Origin: Pseudomonas sp. MMS21 TM103
GTDB taxonomy: Bacteria; Pseudomonadota; Gammaproteobacteria; Pseudomonadales; Pseudomonadaceae
DNA: 64,000 nt
Assembly (NCBI RefSeq): GCF_022132145.1
Contig: NZ_JAJISP010000008.1
Span: 62,001 to 126,000, forward strand
Reading direction: 5' to 3'
Below, in pieces: positions 1 to 8,462 of this stretch (positions within the stretch are counted from its first letter, which is position 1; the number at the start of each line of letters is the position of its first letter). The notes beneath the pieces were generated by a model. It worked only from the letters and a program-made list of their open reading frames with translations. It was not told the origin of the DNA and did not search any database. A program made the position numbers and the translations under genes.

Positions 1-1
1 C

Positions 2-379
2 ATGCGCCTGTTGGGTTTGGCCTTCAGTCAGAGTCAGGGCCACCTGCGCAAGTATATGGAAGAGGTGTACGGCAAGGTCTTTCGCCGTTACATGCTCTTG
101 GTGCATGAATCCGCACCGCGTATCCCACCGCTTGAGCTGTTCTGGCGCGTGCATTTCATGCTCGGCGCTGCGGCGTTCAGCATGTCCGGGATCAAGGCGT
201 TGCGCGCCATGGCCGAGACCGATTTTGGGGTTAATACGTCGATCGAACAGGTCATGCGCATGATGGTGCCGTTCCTTGCGGCCGGCATGCGTTCGGAAAG
301 CGGCTTGAGCGATGAAGCCCTCGCAACTGCCCAGCTCAAGCCGCGAGTCAAGAGCGCTGGCCTTCTCGCCAAGGTTTGA
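2..379 (+). CDS. psrA: TetR-family regulator PsrA, C-terminal part (5' end outside window)
   Basis: This is the C-terminal 125 residues of a TetR-family repressor. The reading frame is open to the left edge and the first visible Met is probably internal, so the N-terminal helix-turn-helix lies outside the window. The visible part is the all-helical ligand-binding and dimerisation half, and its text (HFMLGAAAFSMSGIKAL, ending LKPRVKSAGLLAKV) matches what I know of PsrA. In Pseudomonas PsrA senses long-chain fatty acids, represses beta-oxidation genes and itself, and activates rpoS. The position next to nagZ agrees with the psrA-nagZ order of P. aeruginosa. A PsrA-type operator is present far downstream between etfQO and etfB. 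Confidence 0.85.
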   Translation: MRLLGLAFSQSQGHLRKYMEEVYGKVFRRYMLLVHESAPRIPPLELFWRVHFMLGAAAFSMSGIKALRAMAETDFGVNTSIEQVMRMMVPFLAAGMRSESGLSDEALATAQLKPRVKSAGLLAKV

Positions 380-427
380 TACTGCGCTGGTGGGCTTGGC
401 CAGCCCGATCCGCTAAGCTAGTCGCCC

Positions 428-949
428 ATGCGCGACCTCGACTTTCTGCATATCTCTCTTGCTGATCAGTGCCTGTACGGCTTTGCCGACGGGCAGCTGT
501 TATTGCGCCTGCCTGTGTCTACCGCCCTCAATGGTCCAGGCGAGCTCAATGGCTCCGGCTGCACGCCGCGCGGAATGCATCGAGTACGGGCGAAGATCGG
601 CGAAGGCTTGCCGCTGAGTGCGGTATTGCGGGGCCGGCGTTGGACTGGCGAGCTCTGGTCGCCAACGCTGGCTGCTCAGTTTCCCGGGCGCGACTGGATT
701 CTCACGCGAATCATCTGGCTCAGTGGCTGTGAGGTGGGGCGCAATCGACTGGGGGAGGTCGATACCTTCCGTCGTTATATCTATTTACACGGCACGCCGG
801 ACACTGAGCCCATGGGTGTGCCACGCTCCCACGGTTGTGTACGGCTGCGTAATGCCGATCTACTGTCGCTGTTCCCGCTCGTCCCTGTTCAATGTGTCGT
901 GCAGATCGACGAGGCGTCATGTCCAGTCTGGGCGGCGGCGACACTCTAG
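428..949 (+). CDS. L,D-transpeptidase (YkuD domain), no visible signal peptide
   Basis: A 173-residue protein made almost entirely of one YkuD catalytic domain. The signature is visible as YIYLHGTP followed by SHGCVRL, giving His121, His135 and the nucleophile Cys137. L,D-transpeptidases form 3-3 peptidoglycan crosslinks or attach proteins to peptidoglycan through an acyl-Cys intermediate. The start is tightly constrained: an in-frame TAG lies at 419-421, three codons before the ATG, so no upstream extension can supply a signal sequence, and the N-terminus (MRDLDFLHISLADQ) is not hydrophobic. No clear ribosome binding site precedes the ATG. It ends 13 bases before nagZ, so a peptidoglycan-recycling context is likely. 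A cytoplasmic or hydrolytic role cannot be excluded. Confidence 0.8.
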   Translation: MRDLDFLHISLADQCLYGFADGQLLLRLPVSTALNGPGELNGSGCTPRGMHRVRAKIGEGLPLSAVLRGRRWTGELWSPTLAAQFPGRDWILTRIIWLSGCEVGRNRLGEVDTFRRYIYLHGTPDTEPMGVPRSHGCVRLRNADLLSLFPLVPVQCVVQIDEASCPVWAAATL

Positions 950-962
950 TTAAGGATTATTT

Positions 963-1973
963 GTGAGTTCACCCATGCAAGGCTCATTGATGCTGGACAT
1001 CGCCGGCACCTGGTTGACCGCCGAGGATCGGCAGATTCTGCGCCAGCCCGAAGTGGCTGGCTTGATCCTGTTCGGGCGCAATATCGAGCACCCGCAGCAG
1101 GTGCGCGAGCTGTCGGCCGCGATTCGTGCGGTACGGCCGGATCTGCTTCTGGCGGTCGATCAGGAGGGTGGCCGGGTACAGCGTTTGCGCCAGGGTTTTG
1201 TGCGATTGCCGGCGATGCGCGCAATTGCCGATAACACCAATGCTGTTGTCTTGGCCGAGCACTGCGGCTGGTTGATGGCCACGGAAGTGTTGGCGGTGGG
1301 GCTGGATCTGAGCTTTGCGCCGGTGCTGGATCTGGATCATCAGCGCAGTGCCGTGGTTGGCAGTCGGGCCTTTGAAACCGATGCACAGCGCGCCACCCAG
1401 CTGGCGGCTGCTTTTATTCGCGGAATGAGCGCGGCGGGTATGGCTGCGACCGGTAAGCATTTTCCCGGGCATGGCTGGGCCGAAGCCGATTCCCATGTGG
1501 CGATTCCAGTCGATGAGCGCAGCCTCGAACAGATTCGCGCCAGCGATCTGCAGCCGTTCGCTCACTTGAGCCGGCAGTTGGCCGCGGTGATGCCGGCGCA
1601 CGTGATCTACCCGCAGGTCGATGACCAGCCTGCCGGCTTCTCGCGGCGCTGGCTGCAGGAGATTTTGCGTGGAGAGTTGCAGTTTACTGGGGTGATTTTC
1701 AGCGATGATTTGTCGATGGCGGGGGCTCATGTGGTGGGCGATGCAGCTTGTCGCATTGAGGCGGCGCTAACGGCAGGCTGCGACATGGGCTTGGTCTGCA
1801 ATGATCGCGCTGCCGCCGAGTTGGCGCTGAGCGCATTACAGCGTTTACAGGTTGTCACGCCGCCAAGTCTGGCGCGTATGCGTCGTCAGGCTTTCCCTGG
1901 TACGGAATACCGGCAGAGCCCGCGATGGCTGGAAGCAGTCGGCGCATTACGCGCCGCGCAATTAATTGATTGA
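963..1973 (+). CDS. nagZ: beta-N-acetylglucosaminidase NagZ
   Basis: Glycoside hydrolase family 3 enzyme that removes GlcNAc from GlcNAc-anhydroMur-peptides in the cytoplasm during peptidoglycan recycling, producing the AmpR-activating muropeptides that induce AmpC in Pseudomonas. Visible landmarks are AVDQEGGRVQRL near residue 60, the KHFPGHGWAEADSH block carrying the catalytic His and Asp of the family, and FSDDLSM with the nucleophile Asp. The GTG at 963 has a Shine-Dalgarno-like AGGA six bases upstream; the ATG at 975 gives the 332-residue form usual for the family and is an equally good start. The stop overlaps the SD of the next gene, so the two are translated from one message. Confidence 0.93.
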   Translation: MSSPMQGSLMLDIAGTWLTAEDRQILRQPEVAGLILFGRNIEHPQQVRELSAAIRAVRPDLLLAVDQEGGRVQRLRQGFVRLPAMRAIADNTNAVVLAEHCGWLMATEVLAVGLDLSFAPVLDLDHQRSAVVGSRAFETDAQRATQLAAAFIRGMSAAGMAATGKHFPGHGWAEADSHVAIPVDERSLEQIRASDLQPFAHLSRQLAAVMPAHVIYPQVDDQPAGFSRRWLQEILRGELQFTGVIFSDDLSMAGAHVVGDAACRIEAALTAGCDMGLVCNDRAAAELALSALQRLQVVTPPSLARMRRQAFPGTEYRQSPRWLEAVGALRAAQLID

Positions 1974-1983
1974 GGAGAGTTTG

Positions 1984-2721
1984 ATGACTGTCTACGCCAT
2001 CATCGGCGGTACTGGCTTGACCCAGCTGGATGGGCTGACCATCAAAGCTGCGCTGCATGTCGACACACCCTACGGCGCTCCTTCGGCGCCGATATTGCGA
2101 GGTGAGTATGCCGGTGGGGAAGTGTTGTTTCTTGCCCGTCATGGTCATCCGCACCGGATCCCACCGCATCAGGTGAACTATCGCGCCAATCTCTGGGCGC
2201 TGAGGCAGTCGGGCGCCAAGGCGATTATTGCGGTAAATGCGGTTGGTGGCATCGAGGCGGCCATGGGCACTGGACACTTCTGTCTGCCGCACCAGGTCAT
2301 CGACTACACCTCCGGGCGTGCGCACACTTTTTATGAGGGGGAGTTGGAGCATGTCACCCACGTGGATTTCAGCCACCCCTACGATGCCGAACTGCGGGAA
2401 AAACTAGCCGCGGCGCTGGTTGCCGAGCACTGCGCATTCAGTGACCGGGGTGTCTATGGTTGCACCCAGGGTCCGCGCCTGGAGACGGTTGCCGAGATCG
2501 CCCGGATGGAGCGTGACGGTTGCGATATCGTCGGTATGACCGGGATGCCGGAGGCGGTGCTGGCGCGCGAGCTGGCGTTGCCTTATGCCTGTCTGGCGTT
2601 GGTGGTGAACCCGGCAGCGGGGAAGTCCGATGCATTGATCACCATGGCTGCTATCGAGCGCGCTTTGGACGAGGGTATGGGCCGGGTCAAGGCCGTATTG
2701 GCCCATGTGCTGGCCGGCTGA
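1984..2721 (+). CDS. S-methyl-5'-thioinosine phosphorylase (MTAP/PNP family)
   Basis: A 245-residue member of the MTAP/purine nucleoside phosphorylase family. IIGGTGLTQLDGL at the N-terminus is the phosphate-binding loop; RHG.PHRIPPHQVNYRANLWAL and GMTGMPEAVLARELALPYA are family blocks. The P. aeruginosa counterpart (PA3004) has been described as a methylthioinosine phosphorylase, acting after deamination of methylthioadenosine from polyamine and homoserine-lactone synthesis; I transfer that specificity by position and family, not by a residue test. The ATG at 1984 is preceded by GGAG with six-base spacing; an in-frame TTG at 1966 lies inside nagZ and is rejected. A strong terminator follows. 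Confidence 0.85.
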   Translation: MTVYAIIGGTGLTQLDGLTIKAALHVDTPYGAPSAPILRGEYAGGEVLFLARHGHPHRIPPHQVNYRANLWALRQSGAKAIIAVNAVGGIEAAMGTGHFCLPHQVIDYTSGRAHTFYEGELEHVTHVDFSHPYDAELREKLAAALVAEHCAFSDRGVYGCTQGPRLETVAEIARMERDGCDIVGMTGMPEAVLARELALPYACLALVVNPAAGKSDALITMAAIERALDEGMGRVKAVLAHVLAG

Positions 2722-2738
2722 GCATACTGGCTGTGAAT

Positions 2739-2768
2739 AAAAAGGGTCGCTATCGCGACCCTTTTTTT
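2739..2768. terminator. rho-independent terminator, bidirectional
   Basis: An 8-9 bp stem (AAAGGGTCGC, TATC loop, GCGACCCTTT) is followed by T7 and preceded by an A-tract. It lies between the convergent phosphorylase gene and csiV and can serve both strands. Confidence 0.9.
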
Positions 2769-2795
2769 GTGCAGGCAAGGCGCTACGGGTACCGA

Positions 2796-3335
2796 TTAAA
2801 GCGGGCTGATGCGCACCAGCAGGCCGAGGCTGCCGTGATCGAGGAAGGTCAGTTCGCCGCTTTGCAGGTGGGCGCTGTATTTGAGCAGTTCGCTGCTGCT
2901 CAGCGCGCCGCTGTCATCGAATCGATTGACCCACAGGTTGGCGTCCAGGTCGATGAGGCGATCCTGCTTGAGCTTCAGGGTGCCTTCTAACGGGAAATGC
3001 CCGAACTGTTCAGTACCCGTGCTCAGCGCCACGCTGCTGGGGCTGGCGCCGATGTTCTGTGCCCAGGCTTTGTGCAGCAGCACTAGATAGCCGTTCGCAG
3101 GCGTGAGTTTGCCCGCTTCATTGTTCAGTGAGGTGGTGCGCTCCTGGTTGGGGTCGATCGGCAATGCGCCTTGTGCCCAGTCGTCGGGGGCGGGGCGGGC
3201 GGCGGGCAGCTGTTGGGTTGTTTGCCGGAAGACGATGACTTCAACCTGATACAGAGTCTCGGCAACGGCGGCAGTGCTGCTCAGTAGCGAGAATAGGATA
3301 AGCGGCAGCAAAGCCAGGGTGCGGCGCGCGCGCAT
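2796..3335 (-). CDS. CsiV-family exported protein
   Basis: A 179-residue protein with a classical signal peptide (MRARRTLALLPLILFSLLSSTAAVAE; likely cleavage after AVA) followed by LYQVEVIVFRQ, the opening of the peptidoglycan-binding CsiV family. The mature part ends with two strand-rich blocks (DANLWVNRF, LDHGSLGLLVRISPL). In Vibrio, CsiV works in the envelope with a lytic transglycosylase and the Csi system; the role in Pseudomonas is not established. It lies 11 bases downstream of mfd on the same strand, so it is co-transcribed with the repair factor, an association with no obvious functional logic. The family call is from the N-terminal motif and context. Confidence 0.75.
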   Translation of the reverse strand: MRARRTLALLPLILFSLLSSTAAVAETLYQVEVIVFRQTTQQLPAARPAPDDWAQGALPIDPNQERTTSLNNEAGKLTPANGYLVLLHKAWAQNIGASPSSVALSTGTEQFGHFPLEGTLKLKQDRLIDLDANLWVNRFDDSGALSSSELLKYSAHLQSGELTFLDHGSLGLLVRISPL

Positions 3336-3346
3336 GGGTCAGTCCT

Positions 3347-6300
3347 TTAAGCTGGCGGAGTCAGGCGCTCGAACAGCGCTTCCAGGGTATTAAATCGATG
3401 ATCCGGCTGCTCCATCGGTACCTGGAATTTGAACAGGGTGGCACCCTCGAACTTGTAGCGGGCGGGGGCGCCCTGGATCAGCTTGATCAGGGTCAGCGGA
3501 TCGACGCAGGTGTCGGCGGCGAATTCGATACGGCCGCCTTGCGGGCCGGCGTCGACTTTCTTGATCCCGAGCTTTTCCGCCTGCAGTTTCAGTAGGGTAA
3601 GGCGTACCAGGTTCTTGGTTGGCTCCGGCAGCAGGCCGAAGCGGTCGATCATCTCCACCTGCAACTCTTTCAGGCCGTCTTCGTCGGCGGCCGAAGCGAT
3701 GCGCTTGTAGAGGATCAACCGCGCATGCACGTCCGGCAGATAGTTTTCCGGGATCAGCGCCGCTACCCGCAAGTTGATTTCCGGGCCGCCGCCTAGCGGT
3801 TGCTCGAGATTGGGTTGTTCGCCCTTGCGGATGGCTTTCACCGCGCGCTCGAGCATTTCCATGTACAGGGTGAATCCGACCGCCTGGATCTGCCCGCTCT
3901 GGCCGTCGCCGAGCAGCTCGCCGGCGCCGCGGATTTCCAGGTCGTGGGTAGCCAGGAGGAAACCAGCGCCCAGATCCTGGGCGCCGGAAATCGCCTCGAG
4001 GCGCTTCTGCGCGTCGTCGGTCATCTGCTTGCGCGGTGGGGTCAGCAGGTAGGCATAGGCCTGGTGGTGGCTGCGCCCGACCCGGCCGCGCAATTGGTGC
4101 AGCTGGGCCAGACCGAACTTGTCGGCACGCTCGATGATGATGGTGTTGGCGCTGGGCACGTCGATGCCGGTCTCGATGATGGTCGAGGCGATCAGCACGT
4201 TGAAGCGCTTGTGGTAGAAGTCGCCCATCACCTGTTCCAGCTCGCGCTCGCGCATCTGCCCGTGGCCGATGCCGATACGCGCTTCCGGCACCAGTTCGGC
4301 GAGGTCAGCTGCGCATTTCTCGATGGTCTTCACGTCATTGTGCAGGTAATAGACCTGGCCGCCACGCAGCAGCTCGCGCAGCAGCGCTTCCTTGATGGTC
4401 GGGTTGTTCTGCTCCATGACGAAGGTGCGCACCGACAGCCGGCGCGCCGGCGGAGTGGCAATGATCGACAGGTCGCGCATGCCTGCCACGGCCATGTTCA
4501 GGGTGCGCGGAATCGGTGTGGCGGTGAGGGTGAGGATGTCCACTTCGCTGCGCAAGGCCTTGAGCTGTTCCTTCTGGCGCACGCCGAAACGGTGTTCCTC
4601 GTCGATGATCACCAGGCCCAGGTTGTTGAATTGGACATCACCCTGCAGCAGTTTGTGGGTGCCGATGACGATATCGACCTTGCCCTCGGCCAGTTGCTGC
4701 ACGGCGCTCGCGACTTCCTTGGCGCTCTTGAAGCGGCTCATCACCTCGACGTTCACCGGCCAGTCGGCAAAGCGGTCGCGAAAGCTGTTGTAATGCTGCT
4801 GGGCGAGCAGGGTGGTCGGCACCAGCACGGCGACCTGGCGACCGCTGTGCACGGCGATGAAGGCGGCGCGCATGGCCACTTCGGTCTTGCCGAAACCGAC
4901 GTCGCCGCAGATCAGTCGATCCATCGGCTTTGCGGCGAGCATGTCGTCGCGCACCGCATCGATGGCGGTTTGCTGATCCGGGGTTTCCTCAAACGGGAAG
5001 CCGGCGCTGAAAGTCACGTAATCGAGCTGCGGGTCGGCGAACGCGTAACCCTCGCGGGCGGCGCGGCGGGCATAGATGTCGAGCAGTTCGGCCGCCACGT
5101 CGCGTACTTGTTCGGCGGCCTTGCGTTTGGCTTTCTGCCAGATCTCCGAGCCGAGTCGATGCAGCGGAGCCAGGGCGTCGTCGCTGCCGGTGTAGCGGGC
5201 GATCAGGTGCAGGCTGGCGACCGGTACATAGAGTTTGGCTTCCTCTGCGTACATCAGCGCGAGGAACTCGGCCGCCTGGCCGTCGATTTCCAGGGTGACC
5301 AGGCCCAGGTAGCGTCCGACGCCGTGATCGATATGCACCACGGGCGCACCTTCGCGCAGTTCGGTGAGGTTCTTGATCACGTTGTCGCCGCCGTCACGCG
5401 ATTTCTCGCGGCGGCGGCGCTGCATCACCCGTTGTCCGAACAGTGGGCTTTCGGCAATCAGCGCCAGGTCGTCGAGCAGCAGGCCGTCGTCAAGCGGGGC
5501 GATGGTGATGCCCAGGCGCTCCTCGCTGGCGGTGAACTCCGGCCAGTTGGCCACTTCCCTGGGCTTGAGCTTGAGGCGGGCGAGCAACTCCAGCAGCACT
5601 TCGCGCCGCCCGGCGGACTCGGCACAGAACAGCACACGGCCTGGATAGTCTTCGATAAAGCGGCGCAGAGCGGCCAGTGGTTCGCCGGCCTTGGCCTGGA
5701 TCGCCAGATCGGGCAGGGGCTGCGCGTTGAAGCGCTGGCGGCCGACGCCGGGTTCGATGTCTTCCTGGCTGATGACGACTCGTGGCCAATCTTTCAGGCG
5801 GGCGAAGCAGTCTTCCACCGGCAGGAAAATATCGGCTGGCGGCAGCAGCGGACGCTCGGGGTCGACCCGGCGCTCTTCATAACGGTTGCGCGCGTCGTTC
5901 CAGAAGTGCTCGGCGGCTTTTTCCACCCCGGGCAGGGAAAATACCTGGGTGTCCTGTGGCAGATAGTCGAACAGGGTTGCGGTTTCTTCGAAAAACAGCG
6001 GCAGGTAGTACTCGATGCCGGCCGGGGTAATGCCGGTGGTCAGGTCCTGATAGATCGGGCAACGACGGAAATCCACGTCGAAGCGTTCACGGAAGCGTCC
6101 GCGAAAATCGCTAACGGCCTTTTTCTCCAGTGGGAATTCACGGGCCGGCAGCAGTTTGATCGACTCGACTTTGTCGATCGAGCGTTGGGTTTCTGGATCG
6201 AAGGTGCGCAGGGTTTCGATTTCGTCATCAAACAGGTCGATGCGAAACGGCTGGTCACTGCCCATCGGAAACAGGTCGATCAGTGCGCCACGCACGGCGA

Positions 6301-6799
6301 ATTCGCCGTGTTCGTAGACCGTGTCGACGCAGCGGTAGCCTGCCGCTTCCAGGCGGGTGCGCATGTCGTTGACGTCGAGTTTCTGGCCGGCGTCCAGCAC
6401 CAGGCTGCTGCCGAGCAGAAAACGCTTGGGGGCCAGGCGGTGTAGGGCGGTGGTGATCGGCACTACCAGCACGCCATGTTTCAGTTCCGGCAGGCGGTAG
6501 AGTGCGGAAATTCGCTGGGAGATGATGTCCTGATGCGGCGAAAACAGATCGTAGGGCAGGGTTTCCCAGTCGGGGAAATGCAGAACCGGCAATTCTGGGG
6601 CGAAGAAGCTCAGCTCCTGCTGCAGGCGCTCGGCGTTCTGGCTGTCGGCAGTCAGCAGCAGGGTAAAGCGCTTGGCAGCGCTGGCGGCTTCGGCAATCGC
6701 CAGGCTCAAGGCCGCACCGGGCAGATTGCCCCAGTGTTGTTTCCCGGCAGTGGCGGGGAGGGACGGTAGGCGCAGTATGGACACGGGCGTTACAGGCAC
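3347..6799 (-). CDS. mfd: transcription-repair coupling factor Mfd
   Basis: A 1150-residue ATPase that removes RNA polymerase stalled at lesions and recruits UvrA. An N-terminal UvrB-like module (LPDWETLPYDLFSPHQDIISQR) is followed by the RNAP-interacting domain around residues 480-550 (HIDHGVGRYLGL), the helicase motor with Walker A GDVGFGKTEVAMRAA near residue 630, the DEEHRFGVRQKE Walker B box, TATPIPRTLN, and a QLRGRVGRS motif VI. The C-terminal TRCF domain ends at LPPEP-type text. Length equals that of E. coli Mfd (1148). The first codon is GTG at 6799; a second GTG at 6784 (VSILRLP) matches the shorter N-terminus I recall for P. aeruginosa, and neither has a strong ribosome site. Confidence 0.97.
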   Translation of the reverse strand: MPVTPVSILRLPSLPATAGKQHWGNLPGAALSLAIAEAASAAKRFTLLLTADSQNAERLQQELSFFAPELPVLHFPDWETLPYDLFSPHQDIISQRISALYRLPELKHGVLVVPITTALHRLAPKRFLLGSSLVLDAGQKLDVNDMRTRLEAAGYRCVDTVYEHGEFAVRGALIDLFPMGSDQPFRIDLFDDEIETLRTFDPETQRSIDKVESIKLLPAREFPLEKKAVSDFRGRFRERFDVDFRRCPIYQDLTTGITPAGIEYYLPLFFEETATLFDYLPQDTQVFSLPGVEKAAEHFWNDARNRYEERRVDPERPLLPPADIFLPVEDCFARLKDWPRVVISQEDIEPGVGRQRFNAQPLPDLAIQAKAGEPLAALRRFIEDYPGRVLFCAESAGRREVLLELLARLKLKPREVANWPEFTASEERLGITIAPLDDGLLLDDLALIAESPLFGQRVMQRRRREKSRDGGDNVIKNLTELREGAPVVHIDHGVGRYLGLVTLEIDGQAAEFLALMYAEEAKLYVPVASLHLIARYTGSDDALAPLHRLGSEIWQKAKRKAAEQVRDVAAELLDIYARRAAREGYAFADPQLDYVTFSAGFPFEETPDQQTAIDAVRDDMLAAKPMDRLICGDVGFGKTEVAMRAAFIAVHSGRQVAVLVPTTLLAQQHYNSFRDRFADWPVNVEVMSRFKSAKEVASAVQQLAEGKVDIVIGTHKLLQGDVQFNNLGLVIIDEEHRFGVRQKEQLKALRSEVDILTLTATPIPRTLNMAVAGMRDLSIIATPPARRLSVRTFVMEQNNPTIKEALLRELLRGGQVYYLHNDVKTIEKCAADLAELVPEARIGIGHGQMRERELEQVMGDFYHKRFNVLIASTIIETGIDVPSANTIIIERADKFGLAQLHQLRGRVGRSHHQAYAYLLTPPRKQMTDDAQKRLEAISGAQDLGAGFLLATHDLEIRGAGELLGDGQSGQIQAVGFTLYMEMLERAVKAIRKGEQPNLEQPLGGGPEINLRVAALIPENYLPDVHARLILYKRIASAADEDGLKELQVEMIDRFGLLPEPTKNLVRLTLLKLQAEKLGIKKVDAGPQGGRIEFAADTCVDPLTLIKLIQGAPARYKFEGATLFKFQVPMEQPDHRFNTLEALFERLTPPA

Positions 6800-6951
6800 G
6801 GGCGGCTCACGGTCATGACGACAGGGTCCGCGATTGTAACTATCCGCGCTGATTGCTGTCAGTGTTTCGTCCGTTGCAGATTGCCGGCGGTCGGCTACGC
6901 CGTCATAATGTAGCCCCTTTTTTCAGCCCCTACATATGGAAGGTACTGCCC

Positions 6952-8400
6952 GTGAATCAGAAGCCCGACCAGTGTCTCGGTGAGTGGATCGATCGTGAAG
7001 CCCTCGCGGAAGCGATGATTCCCTTGATTGGTCAACTCTACCGCAACAACAACGTAGTCACCTCGATCTACGGTCGTAGCCTGATCAACCGTTCGGTCAT
7101 TCAGATTCTCAAAGCCCACCGCTACGCCCGCCACCGCCTGGATGGCGATGCCGAGTTGTCGGTGCATGACACCTTTCCGATGCTCAAGACCATGAGCGAA
7201 CTCAAGTTGGGCGCGGCTTCCGTGGATTTGGGCCGCATGATGGCCAAGTACCTGGAGGCGGCCAATGGCCGCAGCATCGAGCAGTTCGTGCGTGACGAGC
7301 TGGAGCCGGTCGCCGGTCAGCAGAATGTCGTGGCTCGCAAGGGCACCGACGTGGTGCTCTACGGCTTCGGTCGTATCGGCCGCCTGCTGGCGCGCATCCT
7401 GATCGAGAAAACCGGGGGGGGCGACGGCCTGCGCCTGCGGGCGATTGTTGTGCGCAAGGGTGCTGATAACGATCTGGAGAAGCGTGCCAGTCTGCTGCGT
7501 CGTGACTCCGTTCACGGCCCGTTCGACGGCACCATCGTTGTCGACGAAGAAAACAACACAATCACCGCAAATGGCAACCTGATCCAGGTGATTTACGCCA
7601 AGTCACCTGGCGATGTGGATTACACCCAGTACGGTATCAACAATGCGCTGCTGGTGGATAACACCGGTGTGTGGCGTGATGCCGAGGGCCTGAGTCAGCA
7701 TCTGGCCTGTCCGGGCATCGATCGCGTGGTGCTGACCGCGCCGGGTAAAGGCGAGCTGAAGAATATCGTGCATGGCATCAACCATGGCGATATCACCGCT
7801 GACGACAAGATCATTTCTGCAGCGTCCTGCACCACCAATGCCATCGTGCCGGTGCTCAAGGCGGTGAATGATAAGTACGGCATCATCAACGGTCATGTTG
7901 AAACCGTGCATTCGTACACCAACGACCAGAACCTGATCGACAACTTCCACAAGGGCAGTCGTCGTGGCCGAAGTGCCGCGCTCAACATGGTGATCACCGA
8001 GACCGGTGCTGCCACTGCCGCTGCCAAGGCATTGCCGGTACTCAAGGGCAAGTTGACTGGTAATGCCATTCGCGTACCCACGCCGAACGTGTCCATGGCC
8101 ATCCTCAACCTGAACCTGGAGAAGGCTGCGACCCGCGAAGAGATGAACGAGTACCTGCGTTACATGGCGCTGCACTCGGATCTGCACAAGCAGATCGACT
8201 TCGTCAATTCCCAGGAGGTGGTTTCCACCGACTTCGTCGGCTCGCGTCACGCCGGCGTGGTGGATGCCGAAGCGACCATTGCCAATGACAATCGGGTCGT
8301 GCTCTATGTCTGGTACGACAACGAGTTTGGCTACAGCTGCCAGGTGGTTCGCGTGATGGAAGACATGGCTGGAGTCAATCCGCCGGCTTTTCCGCGCTAA
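6952..8400 (+). CDS. glyceraldehyde-3-phosphate dehydrogenase, long form with N-terminal extension
   Basis: A 482-residue GAPDH-type protein. The NAD-binding fold begins only at about residue 130 (VVLYGFGRIGRLLARIL), and the catalytic SAASCTTNAIVPVLK with the active Cys lies near residue 285; the C-terminus VWYDNEFGYSCQVVRVM is canonical. The roughly 125-residue N-terminal extension (LGEWIDREALAEAMIPLIGQLYRNNNVVTS) is absent from ordinary 330-residue GAPDHs but is conserved in Pseudomonas PA3001-like proteins, which are thought to act mainly in the gluconeogenic direction. I chose the GTG at 6952 because GGAAGG lies eight bases upstream and the protein starts VNQKPDQ as in relatives; a longer in-frame opening at 6853 lacks support. 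It is divergent from mfd and ends at a terminator. Confidence 0.9.
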   Translation: MNQKPDQCLGEWIDREALAEAMIPLIGQLYRNNNVVTSIYGRSLINRSVIQILKAHRYARHRLDGDAELSVHDTFPMLKTMSELKLGAASVDLGRMMAKYLEAANGRSIEQFVRDELEPVAGQQNVVARKGTDVVLYGFGRIGRLLARILIEKTGGGDGLRLRAIVVRKGADNDLEKRASLLRRDSVHGPFDGTIVVDEENNTITANGNLIQVIYAKSPGDVDYTQYGINNALLVDNTGVWRDAEGLSQHLACPGIDRVVLTAPGKGELKNIVHGINHGDITADDKIISAASCTTNAIVPVLKAVNDKYGIINGHVETVHSYTNDQNLIDNFHKGSRRGRSAALNMVITETGAATAAAKALPVLKGKLTGNAIRVPTPNVSMAILNLNLEKAATREEMNEYLRYMALHSDLHKQIDFVNSQEVVSTDFVGSRHAGVVDAEATIANDNRVVLYVWYDNEFGYSCQVVRVMEDMAGVNPPAFPR

Positions 8401-8417
8401 GCGCTAGCGGCGATTGA

Positions 8418-8447
8418 AAAAAACGGGAGCCTTGGCTCCCGTTTTTT
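8418..8447. terminator. rho-independent terminator, bidirectional
   Basis: Stem ACGGGAGC / GCTCCCGT with a short CTTG loop, flanked by an A-tract and T6. It separates the convergent GAPDH gene and the chalcone-isomerase-like gene. Confidence 0.92.
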
Positions 8448-8462
8448 GTTCAGGCTTGTTGG

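Noticed and set aside
1966..1983. TTG start for the methylthioinosine phosphorylase
   Set aside because: The ATG at 1984 has a proper ribosome site and matches the family's N-terminus.
3800..6445. An 881-codon open frame on the plus strand, antisense to mfd
   Set aside because: It is the mirror of the mfd reading frame in GC-rich DNA; its composition (His, Asp, Gln, Val-rich) is typical for such shadows and no start signal or family motif is seen.
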